The translations under genes and the position numbers were made by a program. Shown here one piece after another: positions 33,180 to 43,892 of a stretch of DNA of 64,000 nucleotides (positions are counted from its first letter, which is position 1; each line of letters starts with the position of its first letter). Source of the DNA: Heligmosomoides polygyrus polygyrus (taxonomy: Eukaryota > Nematoda > Chromadorea > Rhabditida > Heligmosomidae); contig OX377206.1 of assembly GCA_947396885.1 (NCBI GenBank), forward strand, positions 20,641,114 through 20,705,113. The letters are read 5' to 3'. The notes beneath the pieces are model-generated. The model made no database searches, was not told the origin of the DNA, and saw nothing but the letters and a program-made list of their open reading frames with translations.

Positions 33180-33690
33180 GATCTAGGCGCTCAGAAAGGC
33201 TCGCAGTTGCCGCTGTGTAGAGCAGGATGAGGCTGCGCTTCCTCTGCTGCAATAACATCCCATGTTGAACAGCAAACATTGCCCGCGCGAGGTACGCAGA
33301 GGCGTACCTCGCGCGGGTAAGGCCTCTTCTGATTCCAGACGGTTGTTGTGTGACGTAGGGGACCTGTTTTCTGGGTCCTGGCGCTCAGAAAGGCTCGCAG
33401 TTGCCGCTCTGTAGAGCAGGTGGAGGATGCGCTTCCTCTGCTGCAGCAGCATCTCATGTTCAGTTCTGAATGCGATCCCTCGTCGTCGGACGACGGTGTC
33501 TCCTCTTCTGACTCCAGACGGTTGTGGTGCGGCGAAGAGAATCCGTCTTCTGGATCCAGGCACTCAGAAACGCGCGCAGATGCCGTTGTGTCAAGCAGGA
33601 GGAAGCTACGCGTCCTCTTCTGTAACAACACCCCATGTTGAACGGCAGACGTTGCCCGCGCGAGGTACGCGGAGGCGTCGCAAGGGGTTC
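33180..33690. repeat. Tandem units in the right foldback arm
   Basis: About three units, inverted relative to the left array, are marked by CGCTCAGAAAGGCTCGCAG at about 33188 and 33386 and by a CACTCAGAAACGCGCGCAG variant at about 33561. Spacing is about 175-198 bp. A perfect-looking hairpin built on CCCGCGCGAGGTACGC lies at about 33281-33313. The unit count is less than half of the left arm. Confidence 0.85.
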
Positions 33691-33802
33691 CATGAGATTG
33701 CGCGTGCTTTCACGGGGCGTATCTCAGCCAGGTTCCCAACCTGACTGAGATACGCCTCACCATCTACAGGGCAGGGAGCTAACTCAATTATATAGTGGTA
33801 GA

Positions 33803-33831
33803 TTAGGTTGGTGCATAAGTTCTCGAACATT
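33803..33831 (+). repeat. Isolated mariner terminal repeat
   Basis: TTAGGTTGGTGCATAAGTTC and the next 9 bases match the inverted right end of the mariner at 25569-26842 and mark the outer edge of the foldback similarity. No mariner sequence follows; instead another palindrome begins at 33832. Confidence 0.85.
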
Positions 33832-34035
33832 GTCAGTATGCTGTGCCAAACTAGGGGCTGGAATTCGCCCACGCTAGAAGACCAGTAGAGTTTCGCCTCT
33901 ACTGGTCTTCTAGCGTGGGCGAATTCCAGCCCCTACGGTGGATCCTATGCGCCTCTGAAGGCGACGGAAAGTCGAAACGTCAGGCCGCAATAATAAAGAT
34001 CCACCTAAAAACCTCGTTTGGCACAGCATACTGAC
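33832..34035. repeat. Palindrome with hammerhead-like motif, second family member
   Basis: Outer inverted ends are GTCAGTATGCTGTGCCAAAC and its complement (34016-34035). Inside, a tight inverted pair of about 39 bp (TAGGGGCTGGAATTCGCCCA onwards) faces its copy across GTTTCGC. On the right side only, about 80 extra bases carry CTCTGAAGGCGAC, a GGAAA loop, GTCGAAACGTC and then AATAATAAAGATCC. The layout and the GAAACGT..AATAAAG(G)ATC series match the palindrome at 2693-2909, so they appear to be one family. Confidence 0.75.
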
Positions 34036-34890
34036 AACAAACTAACTCACCATGCCGAGGTTTCAAGAAGAGAGGAGTTGGGAACTATTAACATTAATAT
34101 TTTTGCGGCATTGGATTGATCTTGCCGAGCGGATCTCGATGGCATGCAAATTCTTCCATATGGATGAAAACCAGGACGGCTACAGCAAAACAACAGAAAG
34201 GACGCAGATAACGCGCCTACCGCGCCCTTTTTCCAATCCTTATGTTGGGTATTGTATTCAGCCATGTGTGTAATCCATTATCATAATGAACAAATATTTA
34301 GTCTAGAAGACTACAAGCATATGTGGCTAGAAAAAGTCCCTAGTCACAAAAAGTGTATGTAGTTGTAGTTACAATATGTAGATTAGAAGACAACAAGGAA
34401 AGCTCTACAAGCCCTCTAGTGAGGCGAGGACTCAGCTATAAGGAGAAGAGAGTGGAGAGACAAGATTGTAGGTGCAGTTGGGGCGCGTCGCTCAGAGACT
34501 CATTTGCGCTGTTTAAACGCAGAATGCGCATTCTGCTAAAGCGGTTATTCTAACAGCAAAAGGAAAAGGACGTGGTAGCGATTCTCCGTCCGGCTGCCAA
34601 ACATGACTAGCTGTGAAATTCCTGTCCTTTCCTTCTTTTTTCCTTTTTTCTCCTTTGATTTTTGGTCTTCATTATCTACCATCTTAGAGAAAAAGTCCTA
34701 CTCTATAAAGCTTAGAAAAATTAATTTCCAATATCTTCTTTGGGAAAATGAGGGAAAAAAATCCGCAAGAGGCACTGTGACGCGGGCTGCAAATCTACCC
34801 TCAGGCTAATATGAACCCATAGGGGGCCCTTAATGTATAATACCGCTCCACCATAATCTACAGACCATGCACAAAAATATTTCAAATTTT
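34036..34890. other. Unassigned sequence
   Basis: No recognised gene or repeat. Short frames at about 34047-34273 lie on both strands and lack any motif. Confidence 0.35.
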
Positions 34891-35188
34891 AAAAGGATAA
34901 AGGATGAAGGACGGCGTTATTCAATCCTTTTTGGGATGCGCCACGCATTCTACTTCTACGGGATGTTGTGGAGGCACGTTGAATACGTAGTTGGCCATAC
35001 AATGACTTGCGGTGGCCAGCCGATGAACAAGTCAGCGCTTTATCCTTCCCAGACACGTCCGATACCAATTCACCGACCTCGGAGGGATGGATGGCTTGGT
35101 TGGTCTGGGCAGAAAATCCGAACCAGGAACCTGGTATCGGGTGCACGCGACCGTCGGCGCCTCCTCCGATTGCGCTACATGCGCCCTT
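34891..35188 (-). mobile_element. SINE-A copy, full length
   Basis: All SINE-A blocks are in order on the minus strand, with the tail repeated (TCCTTCATCCTTTATCC) at 34891-34910 and the tRNA-like head near 35188. It is moderately diverged, for example in the central GGGAAGGATAAAGCGCTGAC block, which is intact. Confidence 0.9.
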
Positions 35189-35837
35189 TTCAAATTGTAC
35201 CAAATTTTTTTCTTAGCCTTCTTATACGACTAAGTTTTCGTTACAAGACTTACGGTTCACTTTGTGCAGCAGAAAACTGCATAAACTAGTGCAGCAAGCT
35301 GTAGACAACGCTACATAGGATGTAAAATCGGTGTTTTCCTTGCTTTTCTCTTCGATTCGAGGATACATACTGTGCAACGTCATGCATTTGCAAATTGAGC
35401 TGCGCAATAGGTTTTATTGGCAGAGGAGCTCAAGTGGCTTTAAAGTCCTTGAGAAATGACGAGACGCTAACGGAAAAGAGGATTTTAAGGAAGACACATC
35501 TTTTCTGTTGCTTTATCGTCGTAGTCGACGGTATTCCTGCGGTTCTGGTTGACCCCTTAGCAACTCTATGCCAGAAAATATTTTCTTATTAGTTTACGTT
35601 TTACTCGAGGTGAATCTCACATCCTCATTTTGCATGCTGCTTTCTCCATTTCAGAAATGATTCCTTCGATATTCACAATGTTTCCCTCTCTGCTTCCTGC
35701 TCGTTTGCAATAGCGTAAGGTACGAATTGCCAGCATCTACATAAATAAGAATTGTAGGTGTTTATGAAGAACGCCTGCGAAAATGAGAATACACTTCCAC
35801 CATCAAGCGAAGTAATATGTAGTGTACAATAATATGT
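35189..35837. other. Unassigned AT-rich sequence
   Basis: No recognised gene or repeat. Confidence 0.35.
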
Positions 35838-36035
35838 ATACCATTTTCAGATGAAATTCAACATTTTTCAAATCAAACTCAACGTTTTTCAAACCAAATT
35901 CAACGTTTTTAAGAGCAAATGCAACGTTTTTCAATTCACATTCAACGTTTTTTCAAAGCAAATTCAACGTTTTTCAAAGCAAATTCAACGTTTTTCAAAG
36001 AAAATTCAACGTTTTTCAAATCAAATTCAACGACT
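35838..36035. repeat. Short tandem array of ~21-24-bp units (one arm of foldback family C)
   Basis: Eight or nine units of an AAATTCAACGTTTTTCAAA-like sequence follow one another after CCATTTTCAGATGAAATTCA. The opening resembles the outer arm of the foldbacks at 42256 and 54451 (CATTTTCA.GT.AAATT.GACACTTTTC). The regular open frame here simply reflects the repeat unit length. No matching inverted arm was found to the right. Confidence 0.8.
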
Positions 36036-36357
36036 TTCGAGTCCAATCTCACGTCTTCTTTGCAAGTTGTAAGCTTCAATGTTTAACTCTTCTAAAAAAA
36101 ATTCCAGCATGTCAAAATAGGCTATCCAAAGAAATCAAGAACTATTTCGCATCCTATATTAATAGAACTGTTAGAAAATTAGAACTGTTTTTTCAGAGAA
36201 GAAATTTAGAACTGAAGGCTATCCAACAGAAAAAGGCTATCCAACGAAAATTTAAACTGTTTCGCCTTCTCAACTATTATTAGAACAATTAGAAAATTAG
36301 AACGATTTTTTGAAAAAAATTAGAAGTATTCCGCCTTCTCAACTACACCCTGCACCC
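36036..36357. other. Unassigned AT-rich sequence
   Basis: Short related phrases recur (TTAGAACTGTTTT, GGCTATCCAAC, CGCCTTCTCAACTA), suggesting a decayed local duplication, but no element is recognised. Confidence 0.35.
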
Positions 36358-37893
36358 TGTTTGTTCTCCCTGCCTAGTAGCGATATGTGTGTAGGACCTA
36401 TAATGGAGTTTGGTACTTCGATTTGCTGACACTGTCATAAGAGAGGCATCGACCAGCTCGAAGGTGTTCAGAATAATACGCACAAGATACTCATGAGATG
36501 TTATAAAACTGGTTATGACACCATTCCTAGCGGATCAGAGTGGGCTGACAAGGAAGGTTCCCATCTCAAGGTGGGCTTTTGCGATGCTATTTTGAAAGGA
36601 TGAAGAAGCGTGTTAGCGAAGTCCAGAAATACAGTTAATTTCTGCTGAGCCTTTTTAAAGACCTGAAAAAGAGGTGTGAAAGTGTGTGCGCAACAGCTAT
36701 CAACCCCTATTACACCAAACGAGGTGTACCTCGGTGGCGCAGTGGTAGGAGTGCCGCCTCATAGAAGCACAGTGGCTGGCTTTTGAGTTCGGGCCCGCGT
36801 ACTATCAACAATTTTGCACATTGTTGTTATTACGCTTTCTCATGATCACATGAGTCAATTTTAGGCCATCAATGCGTACAGCAAACCAAGGCTGTCTATT
36901 TGACCCTTCGAATGTGCTAGTTTTTCAACAATGTCTATCTGCACCACCACCATATCATACCATATCACCAATAATACCGCAATTGCACACAAATACGCGT
37001 ACCTTACGGTTGAATATTATGAAGCAATATCTCTACATAAGTGTACTGAAAATGTGATTTCACCTGAACGTGTTGTCCTTCGACTACTTTCCACCTTCGC
37101 ACCGGATTTCAAAGGTAGTATAATGAAAATGGGACCTTAGCGAACATGAAGAAGATTGTTCCTCACTGGGTTTTGTAAGACGCTGCTGGTGGGGCAAGCA
37201 TTTGTGTCCGTGTGTTTCGTAGTTTTGTCCCATAGCTGTTGACTAAAAGGAAGAGCAATACGACTTTTTATTTCCAGCGAAATGATATGGTGCAGATACG
37301 GATCGTTGAAAAACTTGCACATATGAAGGCGCAAATAGACAGCCTTGGTTTGTTGTAAGCCTTGATGGTCTCAAATTGCCTCCTATGGCCATGAGAAAGC
37401 GGAATAACAATGAACTAATACGTGCAAAGTACTGGCAGTACGCGGACTCCAACTCAAAACTACGCTGGTGTGCTCTTATGAATCGGCGCTCCTACCGACT
37501 GTGCCACTGAGGCACATCTCGTGGATGTGGCATAGGAGTTGATGAGTGTCGCGTACACGTGGTCACACCTCTTTTTCAAGTCTTTAAAAAAGCGTTCAGC
37601 AAAAACTGTCTGTATTTCTTGACTCTGCTCACAGGGCCCTACATCCTGTCAAAATAGCATTGCAAAAGCCCACCTTGAGTTGGGAACCTTCCTTGTCAGC
37701 CCACTCTGATCCGCTAGGAATGGTGTCATAACCAGTTTTATAACATCTCGAGAGTATCTTGTGCGTATTATTCTGAACACTTTCGAGCTGGTCGATGCCT
37801 CTCTTATGACAGAGACAACAAATCGAAGTCCCAAACTTCATTATAGGTCCTACACACATAACACTAGTAGGCAGGCAGAAGAGCGAAAGAATC
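36358..37893. mobile_element. 1.5-kb foldback element with ~600-bp arms
   Basis: The left arm (36358-36960) and right arm (about 37285-37893) are inverted copies. Matching landmarks are GACCAGCTCGAAGGTGTTCA (36450) against its complement near 37785, and GCAAACCAAGGCTGTCTATT (36882) against its complement near 37350. Each arm has a tRNA-like stretch, GGTGGCGCAGTGGTAGGAGT with GAGTTCGGGCCCGC in the left arm. The loop (36960-37285) shows no gene. Short frames in the right arm (37629-37895 minus) resemble the corresponding left-arm reading but are not a known protein. Confidence 0.85.
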
Positions 37894-38063
37894 AATTATT
37901 TTCTGTATTCTGAATAAGCTGTAAGTTCAGAAATTCGCTTTTTTTACAAGTGATTTGAATGGAGGTATACATCAATTATTTTAAGGAAGCCTGAGCATCG
38001 GTAACCTGCTTTAAGCTCACATAATAAAGTCTACAGAATGGAGTAAAGATCTGCTCTCTTTAT

Positions 38064-38364
38064 AAAAGGATAAGGATAAGGATAAAGGACGGCGTTACTC
38101 AATCTCTTCTGGGATGCGCCAGCGCATTCTACTTCTACGGGATGTCGTGGAGGCGACATGAAAGCGTATTTGGCCATACAATGACTTGCGGTGGCCAGCC
38201 GATGAACGAGTCAGCGCCTTATCCTTCCCACACACGTCTGCTACCAATTCACCGACCCCGGAGGGATGGAAGGCTTGGTTGGCCTGGGCAGGAAATCCGA
38301 ACCAGGAACCTGGTATCGGGTGCACGCGAAGTCGTGCGTCCTCCGACTGCGCTATTCGCGCCCT
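38064..38364 (-). mobile_element. SINE-A copy inside a local tandem duplication
   Basis: The minus strand reads SINE-A from the GCGCGAATAGCGCAGTCGG head to a triple tail (TCCTTTATCCTTATCCTTAT). CTTTATAAAA at the left (about 38058-38067) and CTTTATGAAA at the right (38367-38376) may be the target duplication. The SINE sits within a roughly 75-bp sequence that is tandemly repeated (GAATGGAGTAAAGATCTGCT at 38036 and 38414; a TAAAAATATTTTTT.AAAGTCA motif at about 38385 and 38454). Confidence 0.88.
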
Positions 38365-38469
38365 CCCTTTATGAAAATAATGTAAAAATATTTTTTAAAG
38401 TCACTTTCTTTAAGAATGGAGTAAAGATCTGCTTCCTTTATAAAAATAAAGTTAAAAATATTTTTTGAA

Positions 38470-38640
38470 AGTCAGTTTCTTTAAGCCTCAAGTGACCGGC
38501 ATCGAGATTGTAAGCTGTTACAACGGTTTTTTGCAATCAAAACCTTAGCGCCAGGCGGGAATCGAACCAGCAGGTCCTGCCGACCGGGCTGGACTGCACT
38601 ACATTATTACACCACCGGCGCTGTTTGATCGAACGCAATA
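38470..38640 (-). mobile_element. SINE-B copy 1 (tRNA-derived)
   Basis: On the minus strand a tRNA-like head (38546-38622) reads AGCGCCGGTGGTGTAAT, then GGTTCGATTCCCGCC and TGGCGCT. The ends of this block can pair as a 7-bp acceptor-like stem. It is followed by a body beginning TTTTGATTGCAAAAAACCG and ending near TTAAAGAAACTGACTT. Related copies at 51176 and 60530 share flanking sequence beyond the tRNA part, which argues for a SINE and against a working tRNA gene. Confidence 0.75.
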
Positions 38641-40753
38641 TGCTAAGCGAGTAAATCATAGAAGAAACAAGAAGAACCGATAACGTTGCAGGATTATTCT
38701 TGCAGCAACTGTAGGCGTTGCTGTCTTTAGGATAAGGCCGCCTGCTTTCTTGACTGTATTACAAGGCATTGTGATACAAACGGAGTTCAAACGACTCCAA
38801 TTTTCTAGATTTTGAAGGAGCTGAGGAAACTGTCAATTTTGAAAACTTCGATGTTGAGATTGTGCCTAAGCATACAGTCGCTTCCGTGTGTCACTGATGG
38901 CTCTCTTGCTGAAAGCTTAGAACTGCAAAAACAGCGGAACAGAGTGATACGGAGTGGACTTTTAGCAACGCCCGCTTTACACAGGATCATCGTGGTGCCG
39001 TCGTAGCAAAGAAATGAGGTGGTTACGCTGCAGGTAGCATCATAGCCAGGTGCAGCGTCTTGCTCTTGGCAGTTCGTTCGCTTTTAGCAGAAGTGAACGC
39101 TGAGCAAGAGGTAGCACCTACTATATGGGCGAAGACGATGACCAACGTCGCTGGTGACTGCTAGGTAAGAGAGTAAGTGCAATTTCGCATGAGCAGAAGT
39201 AGCACTTCATTCTGACACAGGAAATAGCAGCTAACTGCTAGTCATCTACTGTATCGGCTCGCGTTCTCGACAGTGTTTGCGTCCCGTTTTATGTTGATCT
39301 AAAAAAGTAGATGTTGACACTGGAGAAGGAGTGAGAACCACATCTACAGCACTTGGACGGCACAATGCCTTGTCGCCAAGATCTATGGCGCGGAAGGGAA
39401 AAGGCGTGAATTAGTAGTGGAGCAATGGGTGAAACACATGATACCTACATGGCGGCGAAAAGCAGAAGTGAAACCACCCGGGAAAGCACAATCTGAGAAG
39501 GGCCACAAACACCGAACGCAATGGAACTACACTCCGGCAAGAATTGATATCGGGGAAAGAGCGGTACATATGAACTGTTGTGGTGTGACCTGGGTGCCGA
39601 ATGTCTAGGTCGTCATTCACAGAACTTTGATTGGAGAGCTCGCGGTCCGAACAAGTACAGAATGAGACTACAACTACTGAGGACGCGCCTTCTATAGGCG
39701 GTGGGGTACGGCAATGCGCGAAATTTATAATTACTTGCAACTAAGGGAATCGCTTCAGCACCTACGCAACACGTCACTAAATGAGAGAACAATGGCATAG
39801 AACATAGAGACGTGGCACTACGGATTCTTTACACTGTTTATACACATACGTACTATGTAGGTAGGCAGTACGCCATTACACGAACTACGTACGCGTCCCA
39901 ACATACTGTCGCAGTGCTGCAGAGGTGGTTCCCCTTCTTTGACCAACATCTAAATCTCGATATTTAGCAGAGTGCTGTAAAAGAGAACGACGGGTTGGCT
40001 GATTTGCAAGGATTCGGTTATGTGAAAAATCATTACATGAATCGTTTTGAGAGGAGGTGTCGACTGTACTTGTGCACCTCACACCCATCGAGCGTTCGGG
40101 TCTCGGCCATGCCAACCATGCATTTTCCCACACCTTCATTCTCTCTGTGCAACTTCAAAAATGCATTTTGTAATTTGTGTTTTTAGCACTCTATTGTTTC
40201 CTTACAAATTTCGGCAGACCTGAGGGTTCATTTGGTTACTTAACAAAACGACCATTGTAAAATAACCCTGGCATATGCATTAGTACAACGCTTCAGCTTC
40301 TTCAGTCTAAAACAACAAGTGCAAATCACTGTGCCGTCCTTTATTCCCACGTAGGACATGTAGCGCTCACAAGGCAATCATGAACTACGAATAGGCCCGT
40401 GTACCATCCATTCAGTCTTGTTCCTCCGAATTCGTTGGTCTTCTTACAGATCTCTTCTGCTTATTGGGGAAAATCCATCCTTCCTGTGTACCAATGGATT
40501 GGGTCCTGCGGAATACGCCATTGCCGCTAAAAGGTGCACAGAAGCCATTATGACTTGTGGTGGTGATAACTCTAGTATCCCAATTTGAATGCTGACACTT
40601 CCAAGCAATGAGGTAGTATCAATTTCGTCAACAGTTCACTCACTAAACGGGTTTGGTTATTTGGCAGGTGGCAGCACTGCCAGTTCTGTCTACTGTGGAA
40701 TGAACACACTAGTAATCGGCTCATGACAAGTGCTCTACTACTATCCATGTAGC
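38641..40753. other. Unassigned sequence
   Basis: No recognised gene. An imperfect hairpin at about 39050-39125 pairs a CAGCGTCTTGCTCTTGG-type arm with an inverted CTGAGCAAGAGG arm. Open frames at 39411-39740 (minus) and 39885-40139 (minus) have no family motif. Confidence 0.35.
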
Positions 40754-40765
40754 AGGAGCTAATTA

Positions 40766-41046
40766 AAAGGATAAAGGACGGCGTTACTCGATCCCTTCTG
40801 GGATGCGCCAGCGCATTCTACTTCTACGGGATGTCGTGGAGGCGACATGAATGCGTATTTGGCCATACAATGACTTGCGGTGGCCAGCCGATGAACAAGT
40901 CAGCGCTTTACCCTTCCCAGACAAGTCTGGTACCAATTCACCGACCCCGGAGGGATGGAAGGCTTGGTTGGCCTGGGCGGGAAATCCGAATCAGGAACCT
41001 GGTATCGGGTGCACGCGGTAGTGGCGCCTCCTCCGACTGCGCCCAT
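40766..41046 (-). mobile_element. SINE-A copy with exact 12-bp target duplication
   Basis: AGGAGCTAATTA occurs at 40754-40765 and 41047-41058, bounding a 281-bp copy. It is one of the least diverged copies and gives the best definition of the 3' end (tail TCCTTTATCCTTTT on the minus strand). The head is slightly shortened relative to the 15710 and 58474 copies. Confidence 0.95.
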
Positions 41047-41058
41047 AGGAGCTAATTA

Positions 41059-42255
41059 TTCTTCTCTAATGCTTCTAACTAGATGACTACGTATAGCTAC
41101 GTGTTGACTGTAGGTATTTCAAAGTGCACAGAAGCACGTCTTTTACGGAAAATAATAATACAGCCGATAGACGCATTGACCACACCATTAAGCGCTAAAT
41201 GGCTGAAGAATAAAGTACATATGTAGGTGAGAATGCCAACCTTTTTTATCACAAACTCAGGTAATTGAACCGAAATTTTGACAGACTAGCGAACCTAAGT
41301 TTTGGCCAATGTCAGAGATGGGTTCAATCGAATTTTACTAAATCATTTCGAATCTAGCGCATTGTCTACAGAGCGCAAGAGATACCGTGAAATGTGATTC
41401 CAAACGATGAACATAGCCATCTCCAGCAGAATGTTAAAATCCCCTACAACGACGCTCCTTCAACAGCGGAATAAAAAACAGAGCTACAAATTTCCCTAAA
41501 GGGTTTTTTAGCAGCGTCATAAGCGTCATAGGTCTTTGTGCAACTCGATGAAATTGGGCACGGTTGGATACATCTAAAAACGGCGGAAACTTTCGATGCG
41601 TGGTGTAAATATGTGAAATACATTGTGTACACTTAACCGCTATCCGTTTGCTTATACACTTGCTACCCTATTTCTACCCTATAGCCTTTGCTGTTCGTAC
41701 GATCAACGATTCAAGACCGCATTCAGTTGTAGGGACTGGATCTTCCGAGACGAAGTAGAACACATGTCGCACTCCTAAACCTACTGGATGAAGCAATGCT
41801 GAGCACCTACTGCCCCTCAGTTTTTGAAATGAATAGTGATCTTTTTAGCAATCGATGACATGACGATGATCGGCCAGATTGAAATACGCCACGCTTTGAA
41901 TTGTAAGAGATATCGTAAAAGGTGTTTCGAACGCATGGACTTACATCAGCTAACCATGGACAACTACCATATTTTGTTCATCCGAGTTCTCTACCAGGTT
42001 GCCTACTATGTATGATTTCGAGGCCGTAATGAGCGCTGCTCCAGCCTGTCCTTGATTGAATCTAGTGATGTTCGTGAAATCAGCAATTCCAACTACTGTG
42101 CCATGTTTGATTTTGCGTAAAATTTGTCCTCAGATGGCGACTTTATAGTTTCCGAATTCTACATAGGTTTTTCAGAGTTCCATTATAATAGCCATCTATG
42201 AATAACTGCATTTTCATCTCTCCCTAAAATGGCCAAGGCTGCTTCTTGCGCCAAA
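41059..42255. other. Unassigned sequence
   Basis: No recognised gene or repeat was found; only short frames without motifs are present. Confidence 0.35.
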
Positions 42256-43757
42256 ATATATCATTTTCACGTCAAATTTGACACTTTTCAAGTCAAACTG
42301 GACTCACTTCACGTCTAATTGGGCGCTCTTCTAAACAAACGTGATGCTTCTGAGATCAAACAGAAAGTTTATTACAGATTATTCTACAGATTCTCCAAGA
42401 TGGTTTGCATGATTTTTTGTTCAAGAAAATGTAGTATAACTTTCGTTGCAATTATTTAATTCAGTTGCACGAATGAGTGTAATGATTCTATAGAAAATTT
42501 GACAAACTTAGTGTAGTAAATTTCGTTTCAAAGCGCAACGAGGCTGCAATCACCTAATACATTATACGAGATCGCGCCATGCACTCGATTAGCTCATTGC
42601 GATTTTTATTTGATTGGTAGTGTAACTTCATGATGTTATCCTCACTTTGATGCTTACATGAAGCATCAAAGTGAGGATATCTGTGACCTTTACAGTTGTT
42701 TTGTTGCATCATACACACGTGTGAAACCCCATGCTAATAGTTACTTTGCTATCAATCGAGTGGAAATCCCGACGTCTTGGACAAGGACATGGCGGAATCT
42801 CTTCTTTTAACACAAAAAATGGCCTCCTTCGTGCTTTTTGAAACTAGCTTTAAGCCCGGTGTTGTCTTGTTGAGCTGGTAGCCAAGGTTGCTATCGCGTT
42901 ATTTGACTCGGCCTAAGTTTCCCCGACCTAGCCTTCGTCACAAAAAAAAGAATTTGTGTGACGCGATTTGTTCCAAATTGTCGACTCCTACGGGAAGGCG
43001 AGGAGAGCTAACGGCCTATGAATAGGCGCGTGTGGTGTAGCGCAATCGGAGAAGGCGCCGACGGTCGCGTGCACCCGATACCAGGTTCCTGGTTCGGATT
43101 TTCCGCCCAGGCCACCAAATCGTTCCATCCCTCCGGGGTCGGTGAATTGGTACCAGACGTGTCTGGGAAGGATAAAGCACTGACTTGTTCATCGGCTGGC
43201 CACCGCAAGTCATTATATGGTCAAATACGCATTGATATCGCCTTCACGACATCCCGTAGAAGTAGAATGCGCTGGCGCATCCTAAAAGGGATTGAGTAAC
43301 GCCGTCCCTTATCCTTTTTATCCTAACCTTCGTCACAGCCTGAGAAAGTGGAAAAACCTTTACGAAATTGTCCTTCCAAACGCCTCATCTTCAGAGTACT
43401 AATCTTAAGGAGAGATATGGAAAGGTCCAACATAGCAGTTATGAAGGAAGAAATGACCTTAAAGGTGGGTGCAGGAAGGAACCGCCTATAAGGAGAAATA
43501 GGTTTAAGCTACTATTCTTCCACAAAGCATTGTATTTTTCTAAAATTTCAAGCAGTATGCTCACTTATTTGGAAGGGGCATTAAAACTTCAAAGAAGGTC
43601 GTACTAAAATTTTCCTCGTATACTCTAAACTTTTTGGAAAATCTCTAGTTCTATGTGGAAGGTGCTCGCTTTGATTTGAAAATTACTCAGTTTAATTTCG
43701 AAAGCGCTCAGCTTGCTTACAAGAGTGTCCAATTTGACGTGGAAATGGTGTGAACTA
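42256..43757. mobile_element. Foldback family C copy, interrupted by a SINE-A
   Basis: The left arm begins TATCATTTTCACGTCAAATT and continues with ACACTTTTCAAGTCAAACTGG-like subrepeats. The right arm ends with the inverted forms (GTGTCCAATTTGACGTGGAAA at about 43724-43745). A TTTTTGTTCAAGAAAAT block (about 42415) is also found in the 54451 copy. The centre includes a perfect hairpin, TCCTCACTTTGATGCTT facing its complement, at about 42643-42679. The SINE-A at 43018-43327 is nested in it. Confidence 0.7.
43018..43327 (+). mobile_element. SINE-A copy nested in a foldback element
   Basis: The plus strand reads GTGTAGCGCAATCGGAGAAG, CCTGGTTCGGATTTTCCGCC and the complete body to the tail TCCCTTATCCTTTTTATCC. 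CCTTCGTCACA occurs at about 42942-42952 and 43328-43338. If that is the target duplication, the inserted DNA includes about 65 bases of extra 5' sequence. Confidence 0.88.
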
Positions 43758-43892
43758 GACCAGGCTTTTCCCAGCACGTGAACATCGTATCGCCGAGTGA
43801 CCCGCTTCGTCCGGCGCTCGGCCCTTATCGGCTGAGTGCGCTTCGTTACGCGACAACTCGTCCACTCGTGTAAATCAGCGTGCATTTTCTAG

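Larger units (their letters stand above)
26843..33802. mobile_element. Giant foldback element with tandem-repeat arms, RTE-type insertion at centre
   Basis: The left arm (26843-29130) and right arm (32314-33802) are inverted copies of each other. The outer 200 bp are nearly identical and include a GCGTATCTCAGTC/GCTGAGATACGCC hairpin. The arms then enter arrays of about 180-bp units, a G-rich (left) or C-rich (right) stretch, a block containing GGCTTGATGCC and CTAGATGTTAGCG, and a final CG hairpin followed by an AT-rich centre. The right arm has fewer tandem units and carries a MITE insertion. Long inverted arms composed of direct subrepeats match the architecture of Drosophila FB foldback elements; relationship by descent is not implied. 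No transposase gene was found inside. Without the RTE and MITE insertions it would be about 3.4 kb. Confidence 0.85.

Noticed and set aside
34889..35289. Open frames of 70-140 codons recurring with MTCGGQPMNKSALYPSQT
   Set aside because: They recur wherever a SINE-A copy lies (17264, 40831, 43016, 53278 and others) and are translations of the SINE.
35851..36072. 73-codon frame with repeated FNVF and QIQRFSK motifs
   Set aside because: It is a direct translation of a short tandem DNA repeat within foldback family C.
39050..39125. Small-RNA precursor hairpin
   Set aside because: The pairing is imperfect with several mismatches and gaps, and no other support is visible.
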